From the NCBI GenBank assembly GCA_022843585.1, contig JALHNJ010000002.1:62001-126000 (forward strand): a stretch of 64,000 nucleotides of DNA, in the 5' to 3' direction. Made by a program: the position numbers and the translations under genes. The DNA comes from Chitinophagaceae bacterium (GTDB lineage: Bacteria > Bacteroidota > Bacteroidia > Chitinophagales > Chitinophagaceae). This document shows positions 46,987 through 56,332 of the stretch, in pieces. Under the pieces are notes generated by a model that saw nothing but the letters and a program-made list of their open reading frames with translations, ran no database searches and had not been told where the DNA came from. The first letter of the stretch is position 1. Each line of letters opens with the position of its first letter.

Positions 46987-47642
46987 AGCCCATATAATTT
47001 TTTAATGTATTCCAAATCGCCTCTTGCAGCGGAACGTTGCAGGGAAATATATTTATTCTGGTTGTTGAAGTCCCTGAGATCAGCGAGCTGTTGTTCCATA
47101 CTACCGGCGGCGGTATTTATCAGTTCCATCCGCTTTGCATCTGTCATCTGTGTGTTGAAAGCATTTGTCACAAGAAAGAGCTGGTCAATCGCTTTCATAC
47201 TTTCATTCATCATACCGGTATAGATCTCTGCCATACCGTTGAGCTCATCCGCTGAAAAATTTTTATCCTGCCTGAATGTGGCCCATGCTAATTTATATTC
47301 CTTCACCAATGCCAATTGATCTTCGATGACCGATCTGATCCGATGGTAGTAGGTCAGTGCTTCTTTTAATTTTCGTAATTCCTGGAAATACTCCTCGTAT
47401 TGTTTTCTTTGCTTTTCTACCCAGCCCGTGATCTCCGTCAACTTTGTTTTTGCCATTTGATTCTCTACGGTCTTCTGTGCATTTTGCAAGACAATTGTTT
47501 TATTCTGGAGCTTCTGGATCTTCAGGTCCACGGCCACGATCACTTTTTTGATGGCGGCTTTGATGATTTCGGCGATGGGGAATTGCGAATGCAGGTTCAG
47601 ACTGATGCATGTCACCAGTACCATCACAAATATCTTTTTCAT
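46983..47642 (-). CDS. Conjugal transfer protein, TraI-like
   Basis: A 219-aa exported protein (signal peptide MKKIFVMVLVTCISLNLHSQ), almost all helical and coiled-coil, with the pattern seen in CTnDOT-type TraI (DUF4141-like) proteins: FPIAEIIKAAIKKVIVAVDL, IQKLQNKTIVLQNAQKTVEN, and a long coil to about 120. It is possibly VirB5-like. ATG at 47642 gives a good signal peptide; the frame extends to 47714 without ATG support. It heads this tra segment, whose next upstream gene (traG) is 4 kb away because of a cargo block. Confidence 0.75.
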   Translation of the reverse strand: MKKIFVMVLVTCISLNLHSQFPIAEIIKAAIKKVIVAVDLKIQKLQNKTIVLQNAQKTVENQMAKTKLTEITGWVEKQRKQYEEYFQELRKLKEALTYYHRIRSVIEDQLALVKEYKLAWATFRQDKNFSADELNGMAEIYTGMMNESMKAIDQLFLVTNAFNTQMTDAKRMELINTAAGSMEQQLADLRDFNNQNKYISLQRSAARGDLEYIKKLYGL

Positions 47643-47796
47643 TTTACAAATGAAGAACAGACCTGGTTTATTCTGTTGTGAAAGCGCTATGATTTTTTGT
47701 GTAATGGAATACACTTAGTTGATCAGGCTTTTTTGGGGTATTAATAAAAATATTTATATTAGGATACGCTTATCATCCACCAAACCTTATCTGTTT

Positions 47797-49278
47797 ATGA
47801 AACAAGTTATAGCTATCACCTGCTATATGCTATTTGCGATAGCATTCAATTCCTGCGGAATTTTTTCAAATAAAAATCTTGCCAAGCGACACCGAAATAC
47901 TAAGAATGTAGAAATGTTTGGCAACGCTACCGACCCTCAAAGTTTTGTTCAGGTTGATCTGAATTCTTCCATTATCCGCGAGTCCACTTCAGCACCGATA
48001 ACTTTCAATGTACTCAGCCTGACTGATAAAGGGCAGGAAGCATTCATTCATTCAGCCAATGAAAAATCTTCAGATAGTAAGGAATTGATGGAGTTGCTGA
48101 CCACTAATTTTATTTTTTCAAAAGAGGCCAAAGCAAGTATTAAAATTATTCCCAAGACCATTAAGAAATCATTGGTATTCACCATTGAACGACTGAAAGT
48201 TGATCCCGGCGGTTCAGGTACGACCTTTAATTTAATGGGTGACCGTGTGGCATTCTTAGAATTGAAAGTGCAAATACCTGCCGGCAACAATGCAGTGTTT
48301 GATTCCTGGGACCGTTATGTTACCGACCACTACACATTAAATTTGGGTAAAGTAACAGCGGCCCAACAATGGAACGCCTCTCTTAATTTAAGTGCAAAAG
48401 GTTCGGGAGAAATGTCTATCACCGGTGCCAATTCCAGTGAAGATTTTGAAAGTGATAAGACAGCGGGCACCACAACACTTGTTAATACAGGGCAACCCGG
48501 ATCGATGACAAATGCAAATAATTTCGAACTGCTCAACACCGGGAAGGGAACTAAAAATTCCTCTGCTACTTCCAAAGCTGCCGCCGAACTTGGCGGGAGT
48601 GGCACGATCGGATTTACCGACAAATACGAAACTTCCCTAGATCTTACTTCCAGGATATTAAAATTATCCGGAAGCCTTTCGACAAAAAAAATCCTATTAC
48701 GACAAGAAAGCGGACAAGGTCTGGACCTCAGCGGAAACGTGGTAGTTTCTCTTGAATATGCAATCACTTCAGATTGGGCGCCACCTATACAATTCACCAA
48801 GATAAAAGAACTGTATAATGCAGGTGTCCCAGTAGCGTCAAATTCTTTAAAAGTATCTTACCTCACTGTAGTGTTTCCCGATATCACAGCAGACATTATG
48901 GGACAGGTAGATTATAGTTTTCTTTATCGACAGGTCAATAAGGGTAACCAGCATCTTCCTGAAGCCCGGCAAAAAGTAAAGTTTTGGTATGGAAAGGTGC
49001 CTTATAATCAAAACACCATGTTGAATAGGGCAGTAACAACCCTGATAAGGAAAGAAGAAATCCGGCCAAAAGAATATCAAATCAAATTCGGTGCACACAT
49101 TTTAAAACTTGGCACTAATGAGCTTGCCTTTGAAAGTGTCACCGAAGCAGCTAGTTTTCTCCGTTATATTGGCGATGCCATAAACGCAAGCGTAAATATT
49201 GGCACTATTACTATAAACGGCGGGGCAGTCAATTCCGGGAATTATGGCAACTTAAAAATTGTAACACATCAACATTAA
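47797..49278 (+). CDS. Unknown lipoprotein in the tra-operon cargo
   Basis: A 493-aa lipoprotein (lipobox AFNSC near residue 20 after a hydrophobic signal). The body is Ser/Thr/Asn-rich beta-type sequence with no recognised domain (for example GSGEMSITGANSSEDFESDK, GNVVVSLEYAITSDW). It is probably on the cell surface or periplasmic face. ATG at 47797 is chosen because the extension to 47719 would hide the signal peptide. It points away from the tra genes, divergent from the TraI-like gene, and is followed by a 77-aa gene. Confidence 0.7.
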   Translation: MKQVIAITCYMLFAIAFNSCGIFSNKNLAKRHRNTKNVEMFGNATDPQSFVQVDLNSSIIRESTSAPITFNVLSLTDKGQEAFIHSANEKSSDSKELMELLTTNFIFSKEAKASIKIIPKTIKKSLVFTIERLKVDPGGSGTTFNLMGDRVAFLELKVQIPAGNNAVFDSWDRYVTDHYTLNLGKVTAAQQWNASLNLSAKGSGEMSITGANSSEDFESDKTAGTTTLVNTGQPGSMTNANNFELLNTGKGTKNSSATSKAAAELGGSGTIGFTDKYETSLDLTSRILKLSGSLSTKKILLRQESGQGLDLSGNVVVSLEYAITSDWAPPIQFTKIKELYNAGVPVASNSLKVSYLTVVFPDITADIMGQVDYSFLYRQVNKGNQHLPEARQKVKFWYGKVPYNQNTMLNRAVTTLIRKEEIRPKEYQIKFGAHILKLGTNELAFESVTEAASFLRYIGDAINASVNIGTITINGGAVNSGNYGNLKIVTHQH

Positions 49279-49288
49279 AAATAAATTT

Positions 49289-49522
49289 ATGGAAAAAGAA
49301 AAAGTATTAGCAGAAATCGAACAGCTATTGAATGAGTTCAAGGAGCGTATCAATAATCGTCTTGCAAATGCAAATGCAGAAGCAACATTTAATAATGCAG
49401 AATTTACTGTCAAGATCAAGGAGAAATTGGGGGACAATAATACTCATGAAGTTCTCTATAATTCCAGAACCTTATCGGCTAAATGTACTACCAATGCACA
49501 AGGACAGATCGTATGTACCTGA
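49289..49522 (+). CDS. Unknown 77-aa protein
   Basis: A 77-aa hydrophilic protein: a helical N-terminus (EKVLAEIEQLLNEFKERINN), then two likely beta strands (EFTVKIKEKLG, HEVLYNSRTLSAK). It has no recognised family. It lies 10 nt after the lipoprotein gene, so the two are probably one transcript that ends at the terminator at 49534-49571. Confidence 0.55.
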   Translation: MEKEKVLAEIEQLLNEFKERINNRLANANAEATFNNAEFTVKIKEKLGDNNTHEVLYNSRTLSAKCTTNAQGQIVCT

Positions 49523-49533
49523 CTACTGAATTA

Positions 49534-49571
49534 GAGGTTGCCGTAAATCAAATTTATTTACGGCAAGCCTC
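49534..49571. terminator. Bidirectional terminator between convergent genes
   Basis: The 11-bp perfect hairpin TTGCCGTAAAT / ATTTACGGCAA (49538-49548 and 49556-49566) has a 7-nt loop, extended by GAGG/CCTC with a one-base bulge. It sits between the plus-strand 77-aa gene and the minus-strand lipoprotein gene. Confidence 0.75.
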
Positions 49572-49589
49572 CTTTGTCATAACCAACCT

Positions 49590-50324
49590 TTATTTTATAG
49601 TTAACTCACAACCATTACAATTGCCTTCACAGTAAAAGATCTTGGTATCAGTCATAACGCCTTTTGCGATCTGAATTGCTACCACCTTTAATTTGCAGGC
49701 TGCTGTTCCTTCACAATCGCAAGTGGCTTTGGACAGAAAAGCTTTTTCATCTTTTACCAAATAAAAGGAAACACCATACAAACTTTGTTTACTAAATGTT
49801 TTACCCGGAGTCATGGTAGCAATGGTTTCCTGTATAGCAGCCAGTTTAAAAAAGTCATCTTTACCTGATTGGTAGGCTATATTATCAACACTATATCCTT
49901 TGTAAGTAAACTTACCTGTACAAGCTCCTACACAACTACTTTGCAGGCAACCGAAACCAAGACCATCGGCATAAAATACATTACAGGCAGTACCGACCCC
50001 ACTACAATAACAACCATAAGTAGCAAAGGGAAGCCCTACAGCCTCAGTTGTAACACCATTGAAAGAAGTAAACCCGAATCCATCCGGTAATTCTACATTT
50101 ACCTCCAGCTTATCTTTTGTCAAACACAACTTTGTTCCTGCAGGAAGCATAATTCCTGTCTCTCCTACCTTTACCGGGGCATTTGCAATAAATGAAGAAT
50201 CGCAAAGTTTTGGCCCTTCTTTAATAACTTGCGTAATCGTTTTTTGAACTGCCTGTGGTTCTTTTTTGTTACAGGAATAAAAAGCAAATAAAAGTAAAAC
50301 AGCACACATACATCTTGACTTCAT
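49590..50324 (-). CDS. Cysteine-rich lipoprotein of unknown function
   Basis: A 244-aa lipoprotein (lipobox FAFYSC near residue 18, then NKKEP). Many cysteines are clustered: CYCSGVGTACN, LQSSCVGACTGKF, CDCEGTAACKL, and the C-terminal CEGNCNGCELTI. These suggest disulphides or metal binding outside the cytoplasm. No family was recognised. It is convergent with the 77-aa gene and transcribed alone. Confidence 0.65.
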   Translation of the reverse strand: MKSRCMCAVLLLFAFYSCNKKEPQAVQKTITQVIKEGPKLCDSSFIANAPVKVGETGIMLPAGTKLCLTKDKLEVNVELPDGFGFTSFNGVTTEAVGLPFATYGCYCSGVGTACNVFYADGLGFGCLQSSCVGACTGKFTYKGYSVDNIAYQSGKDDFFKLAAIQETIATMTPGKTFSKQSLYGVSFYLVKDEKAFLSKATCDCEGTAACKLKVVAIQIAKGVMTDTKIFYCEGNCNGCELTIK

Positions 50325-50647
50325 ATTTGTAAATTTTAATGATTAAAGAGATACAAATATGAAGTGTAGGGTTACCCTCTCTGTTGTGAAACGGGAATAA
50401 GTTGATTTGAAAAAGAAAATAGTTGATATGCCCAATGTGGGATATCGGACCTATTTAGATATCTAATCGATAAGTCTTTGTTTTACAAGTGTAAAACTAC
50501 CCGACTTTGTGTTTTAAATATTTTTTAGGTCATAATTTCAATATTTCTTGAAATTGTTTTATACATTTGATGCAATAAGACTCGCCACGCTTCTCGTCAG
50601 ATCAGCGCACCCGGGCGGGTTTTCGATTTTTTAGACCTATTCTAACC
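50325..50647. other. Intergenic region upstream of the Abi_2 gene
   Basis: 323 nt between divergent genes. It holds a TACATTTG box (50562-50569) and, just before the Abi gene, a G/C-rich hairpin (ACCCG-GG-CGGGT, near 50609-50620) followed by T-runs, which could act as an attenuator. Nothing else was recognised. Confidence 0.5.
50562..50569 (+). promoter_or_regulatory. Bacteroidota -7 box upstream of the Abi_2 gene
   Basis: TACATTTG matches TAnnTTTG exactly. No TTG was found at the preferred upstream spacing, so only the -7 element is supported. The start codon of the Abi_2 gene is 78 nt downstream. Confidence 0.45.
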
Positions 50648-51544
50648 ATGCAGTTTGCCAAGCCACCTTTAAGCATCGCCGACCAAATCAACACGCTAAA
50701 ACAGCGGGGCCTTTCCTTTAAAGATGAGACAAAAGCTGCCCATTATTTGTCAAATATCAGTTACTACCGGCTCAGAGCTTACACCTATCCATTCCAAGAC
50801 AATACAAAGATCAACCATCCTTTCACAAAGAAAATTTCATTCGAAGAAATTATTGAACTCTATGTATTTGACAGAAAGCTTCGCTTGCTAACATTTGATG
50901 CGTTAGAAAAAATTGAGATCTCCCTGCGAACGAAAGTTATATACGAATATTCGATCGCTTATGGAAGCCATTGGTATGAAGACCAAACACTTTATCGAAA
51001 CCCCACCAGATTTAATAAGGATATAAATAAGCTTTACGAAGAAATTGACAGAAGCACAGAGACTTTTATTACCCATTATAAAGGAAAATATACCAACCCC
51101 ACGAATCCCGCTTGCTGGATGAGTTTAGAGGTTGTCTCTATTGGCCTCCTGAGTAAATTATTTGAGAACCTAAAAAAATCGAATGAAAAAAAGGCCGTTG
51201 CGCTTTCATTTGGTTTAAATAATCCAATACTTTTAGAAAGTTGGATGCACTCATTCGCACATTTAAGAAATATATGTGCTCACCATGGTAGATTATGGAA
51301 CCGAAGGATTACTACGATGCCTCAATTACCCACAAATCCAGTGTACCCCTTTTTGAATAATATCAACTTTCATCAAAATAAACTTTACGGTGTTTTAAGT
51401 TGTATTAGTTATATACTTCAAATAATTAATCCTGGCCATACTTTTAATAAACGCTTAAAAGAGTTACTCAAAAGTTGCTCGTATGTAAATTTAAAAGATA
51501 TGGGATTCCCGAAAAATTGGGAAAATGAGCCACTCTGGCAATAA
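50648..51544 (+). CDS. Abi_2/AbiD-AbiF-type abortive infection protein
   Basis: A 298-aa protein of the Abi_2 family: KPPLSIADQINTLKQRGL at the start, YLSNISYYRLRAYTYPF at 33-49, and the HEPN-type motif HLRNICAHHGRLWNR with R207-x4-H212. AbiD/AbiF-type proteins limit phage growth by killing or arresting the infected cell, probably by RNA cleavage. It is on the strand opposite to the tra genes, inserted between traG and the traI-like genes, and is probably cargo. Confidence 0.88.
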   Translation: MQFAKPPLSIADQINTLKQRGLSFKDETKAAHYLSNISYYRLRAYTYPFQDNTKINHPFTKKISFEEIIELYVFDRKLRLLTFDALEKIEISLRTKVIYEYSIAYGSHWYEDQTLYRNPTRFNKDINKLYEEIDRSTETFITHYKGKYTNPTNPACWMSLEVVSIGLLSKLFENLKKSNEKKAVALSFGLNNPILLESWMHSFAHLRNICAHHGRLWNRRITTMPQLPTNPVYPFLNNINFHQNKLYGVLSCISYILQIINPGHTFNKRLKELLKSCSYVNLKDMGFPKNWENEPLWQ

Positions 51545-51549
51545 TCTTC

Positions 51550-53982
51550 TCAGCTTTCACTCAACATTGCGCTTATCGCTTTTTCCAGATCACCGCCGAA
51601 TTTTTCGGCATACCCCATCAATTTCACTTTTTCAGTTTCTTCGGTCGTATAGGCTATGTACTCCTCCGGTGACACTTCTGTCCTGTACACTTTTGAGATC
51701 GTGCCACCCAGCGAAATAAAAACTTCTTTATACTTTTTATTTGGATCGTTTGCTTTATTGATAGATAATGCCAGTGCGACTTCTTTATTATTTAATCCGA
51801 GTAGATTTTGAATCTCTATGAACTTATTCTGGAATTTAGATTGATCCATGAGAATCTTACAATCGCTGCTATTAATAATTGCTTCCTTTACTATGGGAGA
51901 GTGAATAATATCATCCACTTCCTGTGTTACTACAATTGCCTCCCCGAAAAATTTGCGAACTGTTTTAAAAAGGTATTTCATGTACTCGGCCATGCCTTCC
52001 TTTGCGATTGCTTTCCATGCTTCCTCGATCAATATCATTTTACGGATTCCCGGAAGCTTCCGCATCTTAGACACAAAAATTTCCATGATTATTATTGTTA
52101 CAACAGGAAGTAAAATCGGATGATCCTTGATCTTATCCAGTTCAAAAACAATAAACCTCTCCTGCAGCATCTCCAGGTCTTTGGTCGCATTTAATAAATA
52201 ATCAAATTCACCTCCTTTATAAAAAGGACGAAGTACATAAAGGAAATTTGACATATCGAAATCCTTTTCCTTGACCTGGTCTTTTTTTAAAGCCTCTACA
52301 TATTCAGTTTGGAGGAAATCATAAAAAGAATCAAAACACCGGAAGCCCCGCTCCTTTGCATAATAGAGTTGCAAAGCATTGGACAGGGCGACATACTCTG
52401 AACGATTAAAAGTTTCGTTGTCCTTTTTCCAAAGGGCCAGCAACAATGTTTTGATGCTTTCTTTCTTTTCTGTATCGAGTGTGTCACCTTCCCCAATGTA
52501 AAATGGATTAAAACAGATGGGACTTTTTTCATCATAGGTGAAATAATATCCCTTTACCATCTGGCAAAGTCCTTTATAACTATGACCAACATCCACGAGT
52601 ACGATATGCGTTCCCTGTTCGTAATAGGAACGTACCATGTGGTTGGTGAAAAAACTTTTTCCGCTACCTGAAGGACCTAAAATAAATTTGTTACGATTGG
52701 TGATAATGCCTTTCTGCATGGGTTCATCACTGATGTCTACATACACGGGTTTCCCGGTCAGGCGGTCACCTAATCTTATTCCGCAAGGGGAAATGCTGGA
52801 GCGATAATTGGTTTCAAGATTTAAGAAACAACATGCCTGCTCCGCAAAGGTGTCGAAGGTATCATTCATTGGGAAGTCTGCTGCGTTCCCCGGTATGCCT
52901 GCCCAGAATATCTGCGGTGCGCCCGACAGCTCCTGCTTCGGTACCGCATCCATCTGGGACAGGGCTGATGATACCAGGTTACGAACTTCCTTCAACTCTT
53001 CTTTATCACTCGTCCACACTAAAACATTGAAATGGCTTTTCACAGGTAAACGTTGCTGTGCGATCGCTTCATTGAGAAAATCATTGGTGGCATCTCTTGC
53101 CATCGTATTCTCCCGTGAATAGGCACTGAGGCTATGCAAGCGTAAGCGTTTACTTTCTAATTTCTGTATGGTCTTCTGCGGGTCTTCAATAAAGATATAT
53201 TGATTGTATATATGATTACAGGATAGTAACTGTCCTAACGGCGATGCAAAGCCGATACTGAACCTGGTCTTATCGGTGGAATATTTATCGTAATTAATTC
53301 TTGAACCACAGTAAGATGGTAAATCAGCTGCATCCGACAGCGTGAATAACTGACAATGATTGATCCCCACTTTTATTCCATCTTCAAAGGAAATATCATT
53401 TACTACGAAGCTTCGTTCATTGGGTTGCAGATTCAAGTAGCGTTCGATCAACCCGCAATATTTTTTATTTCCGCTTAATTCAGAATCTGTCAATCGTTTC
53501 AATTCTACAAAGCCGCTGTCATTTAATATCCTTTCAAACTGACCTGCTGCATCCAAAAAGTCCTGTAAGAGTTGTGGCTTTAGTGTTTGCTCGGGAACAA
53601 TCGAACGACGCAATAAGTTTGAAAACAACGATGATCCCAATTTTCTGCCCGCCGGTTTTTTCGTGAGCATGATATAGCACTGGTGATGGAGGTAAGGCCG
53701 TTCATTGAAAAAACGTTCACTGGCTCTAGATAAAAAGCTAACACCTATTGCGCTGAAGTCAGCAGCATGTTTACTTTCGGTGAACCAGTCCTGTTTATGA
53801 AATACCGTGTTAGCGGGAAGAATTTTTATTGCTCTTAGTAATGTTTGATGCAGTGCCTCGTATTCCTGGTCGGATAAGGTAAAAAGTTCGGGCAACTGCA
53901 CTTCGTATACGATGGTGATATCACCTTGCTTTGAGAGTATGCAATCATTCTCGACACCGAAGATGGGTAATATGTCGCTCAA
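51550..53982 (-). CDS. traG: Conjugation ATPase TraG (VirB4-like)
   Basis: An 810-aa ATPase. An N-terminal VirB4-type domain is followed by Walker A ILGPSGSGKSFFTNH (near 435-450) and Walker B KMILIEEAWKAIA (near 645-657), then VTQEVDDI and the C-terminal helicase-like lobe. This is the TraG protein of Bacteroidota conjugative transposons, which energises pilus assembly and transfer. In related elements it directly follows traF, but here 4.5 kb of cargo intervenes. It is convergent with the Abi_2 gene with a 5-nt gap. Confidence 0.93.
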   Translation of the reverse strand: MSDILPIFGVENDCILSKQGDITIVYEVQLPELFTLSDQEYEALHQTLLRAIKILPANTVFHKQDWFTESKHAADFSAIGVSFLSRASERFFNERPYLHHQCYIMLTKKPAGRKLGSSLFSNLLRRSIVPEQTLKPQLLQDFLDAAGQFERILNDSGFVELKRLTDSELSGNKKYCGLIERYLNLQPNERSFVVNDISFEDGIKVGINHCQLFTLSDAADLPSYCGSRINYDKYSTDKTRFSIGFASPLGQLLSCNHIYNQYIFIEDPQKTIQKLESKRLRLHSLSAYSRENTMARDATNDFLNEAIAQQRLPVKSHFNVLVWTSDKEELKEVRNLVSSALSQMDAVPKQELSGAPQIFWAGIPGNAADFPMNDTFDTFAEQACCFLNLETNYRSSISPCGIRLGDRLTGKPVYVDISDEPMQKGIITNRNKFILGPSGSGKSFFTNHMVRSYYEQGTHIVLVDVGHSYKGLCQMVKGYYFTYDEKSPICFNPFYIGEGDTLDTEKKESIKTLLLALWKKDNETFNRSEYVALSNALQLYYAKERGFRCFDSFYDFLQTEYVEALKKDQVKEKDFDMSNFLYVLRPFYKGGEFDYLLNATKDLEMLQERFIVFELDKIKDHPILLPVVTIIIMEIFVSKMRKLPGIRKMILIEEAWKAIAKEGMAEYMKYLFKTVRKFFGEAIVVTQEVDDIIHSPIVKEAIINSSDCKILMDQSKFQNKFIEIQNLLGLNNKEVALALSINKANDPNKKYKEVFISLGGTISKVYRTEVSPEEYIAYTTEETEKVKLMGYAEKFGGDLEKAISAMLSES

Positions 53983-54064
53983 ATTCTTGATGCAGCAAAG
54001 ATTGCTGCGAAGAAGGGCGGGGTGGTTATGAAAAGGGAATTATGAATTGTGAAAGGAAATACTC

Positions 54065-55012
54065 TCATAAGATGTAAGAAAACCGGAAACGATCATCCCT
54101 CGTTACACTGGCACAATCAGTACAAGGAAATAAAGTGAAAGATTTAAAATTCTTTTTATCACGCATTGCTTTGAACATGACGGCAGCCTCCAACGAAAGA
54201 TAATTGTTATCAAGTACGCCCTTTGAAAGTGCAAGATTCAAACCCGTATTATCAGTCATAGAACTTGAATACAATATTCCTAATTCTTCCCCATAATATT
54301 CCTGTAGCGCATGAAAAAAGGCTGTTGTTAAAAGATAACTATTCCCCGCTACCTGTTTTTTTGCAGCTGCGTTTGAAAAGAAGGAATAGAATTGCCTGCA
54401 TTTCTCCCTATCTTCTTCATTGCACATACCGGAAATAAACTTTACATAATGCGGGTTAAGGTTACCAACGTGCCAACTCTTTTCTTCAGCGTTCTCAAAA
54501 AAAGTTAATACAACTGTAGTTATTGGCTTTACTATATTCCATTTGCCAATGGTAAAGTATTTGCAATCACAAACAGAGTTTGTATCAAATAACTCTTTAC
54601 ATGATTCACAGATCGTTGTTAATTGCCCGCTTGCATTGTGTGTAGTAATGGGCACAGCTCCATAAAAAACTGGTTCTCCTGAAAGATTAAATCTTCCTAA
54701 TCCTATTTTATCTTGTTTTGGATTGTACGATAAATCTGATATCCGGCTAAAAACTTCTCCATTGATGTTTTCCCGGCCACGGAGAATAAAGGTGTCCTGC
54801 AAGAGTTGAACCGGAAGTGGTAAGCGACATACCAGTTCAAAACAAAGGGATTTCAATTTCAAAAAGTCAGGATTGTCCAATAGCATTTCTTCCTGAAGCG
54901 AATGAATAAAATACATGACATCCTCTAAAGAAGAATTAATGGTCATTCCAGTAATCTTGTCCTGTTCATTTTCAGGACTAAACTCTATTATTTTATATTC
55001 TCTCATTCGCAC
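54065..55012 (-). CDS. RES-domain-like protein (possible NAD-consuming toxin family)
   Basis: A 315-aa protein. GLGRFNLSGEPVFYGA (104-119, with R107) resembles the GR(W/F)N..G.PvlY core of RES domains. Later GILYSSSMTDNTGLNLALS (245-263) resembles their (Y/I)-x-Y-x-S ... N-L-A-L segment, with E136 a possible third catalytic residue. Cysteine pairs (CESCKEL, CDCKYF, CTDC) suggest added zinc binding. RES toxins degrade NAD+; this activity is inferred. It is longer than typical RES toxins and no standard Xre-MbcA-type antitoxin is adjacent. It is divergent from the wHTH gene at 55128. Confidence 0.55.
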   Translation of the reverse strand: MRMREYKIIEFSPENEQDKITGMTINSSLEDVMYFIHSLQEEMLLDNPDFLKLKSLCFELVCRLPLPVQLLQDTFILRGRENINGEVFSRISDLSYNPKQDKIGLGRFNLSGEPVFYGAVPITTHNASGQLTTICESCKELFDTNSVCDCKYFTIGKWNIVKPITTVVLTFFENAEEKSWHVGNLNPHYVKFISGMCNEEDREKCRQFYSFFSNAAAKKQVAGNSYLLTTAFFHALQEYYGEELGILYSSSMTDNTGLNLALSKGVLDNNYLSLEAAVMFKAMRDKKNFKSFTLFPCTDCASVTRDDRFRFSYIL

Positions 55013-55088
55013 GTTAATGAGTACCCTCTAAGCTACGAAATTACTAATTAATTTAGTTGTTTCAGGCTAAAAATTATTTATTAATTCT

Positions 55089-55116
55089 TAATTCGCAATT
55101 TGCAAATTGCGAATTA
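55089..55116. promoter_or_regulatory. Perfect 28-bp palindrome, probable operator of the toxin-antitoxin pair
   Basis: A perfect palindrome with 14-nt half-site TAATTCGCAATTTG and no spacer, 11 bp before the ATG of the wHTH gene. It lies between two divergent genes, so it could control both. Autoregulation by the wHTH protein is the natural inference. Confidence 0.75.
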
Positions 55117-55127
55117 TATTTGCAATT

Positions 55128-55646
55128 ATGCGAAAACACAGTGGTATGCGGCCGCAGGATATTGTTATCCTGCTTAAAATAATTGCAAAAAAGGATCAGC
55201 CCTGGCAATTCAAGGATCTGGCCCAGGAACTACATATCAGCCCTTCTGAGATTTCGGAATCACTGCACCGTAGTTCTATAGGCGGTTTGATCGAGGCGGA
55301 TACCCGAAAAAAAGTATACCGGCAATCATTAATAGAATTCCTTGAACACGGTCTTCATTATGTTTTCCCTGCATTGCCCGGCAGTATGGTCAACGGAATA
55401 TACACCGCCCATTCACATCCTATCATGCAAAAAGAATTTGCATCGGACAGTTTGCCGTATGTCTGGCCGGAACCAAGGGGTGCGGTAAGAGGGTTGGCGA
55501 TTGAGCCATTATATAAAGAACAGGTTGAGGCAGTACGGAAAGATCCAATCTTATATGAAATGCTTGCACTGCTGGATGTGATCCGTGTAGGAAGAGTGCG
55601 TGAAGTTAAGTTTGCCATTGAAGAATTAAAACGATTGATATTATGA
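55128..55646 (+). CDS. Winged-helix regulator/antitoxin of an AbiE-like system
   Basis: A 172-aa protein whose N-terminal winged helix (about 8-60: DIVILLKIIAKKDQPWQFKDLA, then ISPSEISESLHRSSIGGLI) is followed by a C-terminal helical domain. It overlaps the nucleotidyltransferase gene by 4 nt, the arrangement of AbiE-type (type IV) antitoxin-toxin pairs. ATG at 55128 (MRKHSGMRPQD) is chosen. It probably binds the 28-bp palindrome at 55089-55116. Confidence 0.8.
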   Translation: MRKHSGMRPQDIVILLKIIAKKDQPWQFKDLAQELHISPSEISESLHRSSIGGLIEADTRKKVYRQSLIEFLEHGLHYVFPALPGSMVNGIYTAHSHPIMQKEFASDSLPYVWPEPRGAVRGLAIEPLYKEQVEAVRKDPILYEMLALLDVIRVGRVREVKFAIEELKRLIL

Positions 55647-56332
55647 ATAAAAATCACCGTGAAAATATTACCCGCATCCGGGCTGTCTATAATGCATTGG
55701 GAAACCTAAAAGATAAAGTTGTCTTTGTTGGTGGTGCTACTGTATCACTCTATGCGCAACGGGAAACCAGTGATATACGGGAAACAAGAGATATAGATAT
55801 ACTAGTTGAAATAGCTTCCCATCCTGAGTACGCTGCACTTGAACAACAATTACGGGACATGGGTTTCAGCAATGATCCTACGGCAAAATTTGTCGGCAGG
55901 TATTTACAACATGGCCTTATCGTTGATGTGATGCCAACGGATGAAAGCATATTAGGATTTTCTAACCGCTGGTACAAAGAGGGTTTTAGCACTGCTATTA
56001 ATTACAAAATTGACCCACAACACCCCGTGAAGATATTTGATACTCCCTATTTCATTGCCTCCAAATTAGAAGCTTTTAAAAATCGTGGAAAAGGTGATGG
56101 TCGCCAAAGCAGCGACTTTGAAGATATTGTTTTCATATTGGAAAACAGGGAAAGCGTTTGGAGAGAAATGCAAGCGACAACCCCAGCCCTCAAAGAATAC
56201 CTGTTAACAGAATTTAAAGGTCTTTCACAAAATCCTTATATCGAAGAATGGGTCGGCAGTCATTCAAGTTTTTTTTCCCCTCCGAGTGCTTACCTCATCC
56301 TACAGGATATGCGGGCATTCCTGAAAGATTAG
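55643..56332 (+). CDS. AbiEii-like nucleotidyltransferase (probable toxin)
   Basis: A 229-aa protein with the minimal nucleotidyltransferase fold. VFVGGATVSLYAQRE carries G30-G31, and TRDIDILVEI carries D50-x-D52; a later LIVDVMPTD may supply the third acidic residue. A KLEAFKNRGKGDGRQSSDFEDI segment matches the AbiEii/AbiGii family. Known members add nucleotides to tRNA ends or otherwise arrest the cell. It is translationally coupled (ATGA) to the regulator gene. Confidence 0.85.
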   Translation: MNKNHRENITRIRAVYNALGNLKDKVVFVGGATVSLYAQRETSDIRETRDIDILVEIASHPEYAALEQQLRDMGFSNDPTAKFVGRYLQHGLIVDVMPTDESILGFSNRWYKEGFSTAINYKIDPQHPVKIFDTPYFIASKLEAFKNRGKGDGRQSSDFEDIVFILENRESVWREMQATTPALKEYLLTEFKGLSQNPYIEEWVGSHSSFFSPPSAYLILQDMRAFLKD

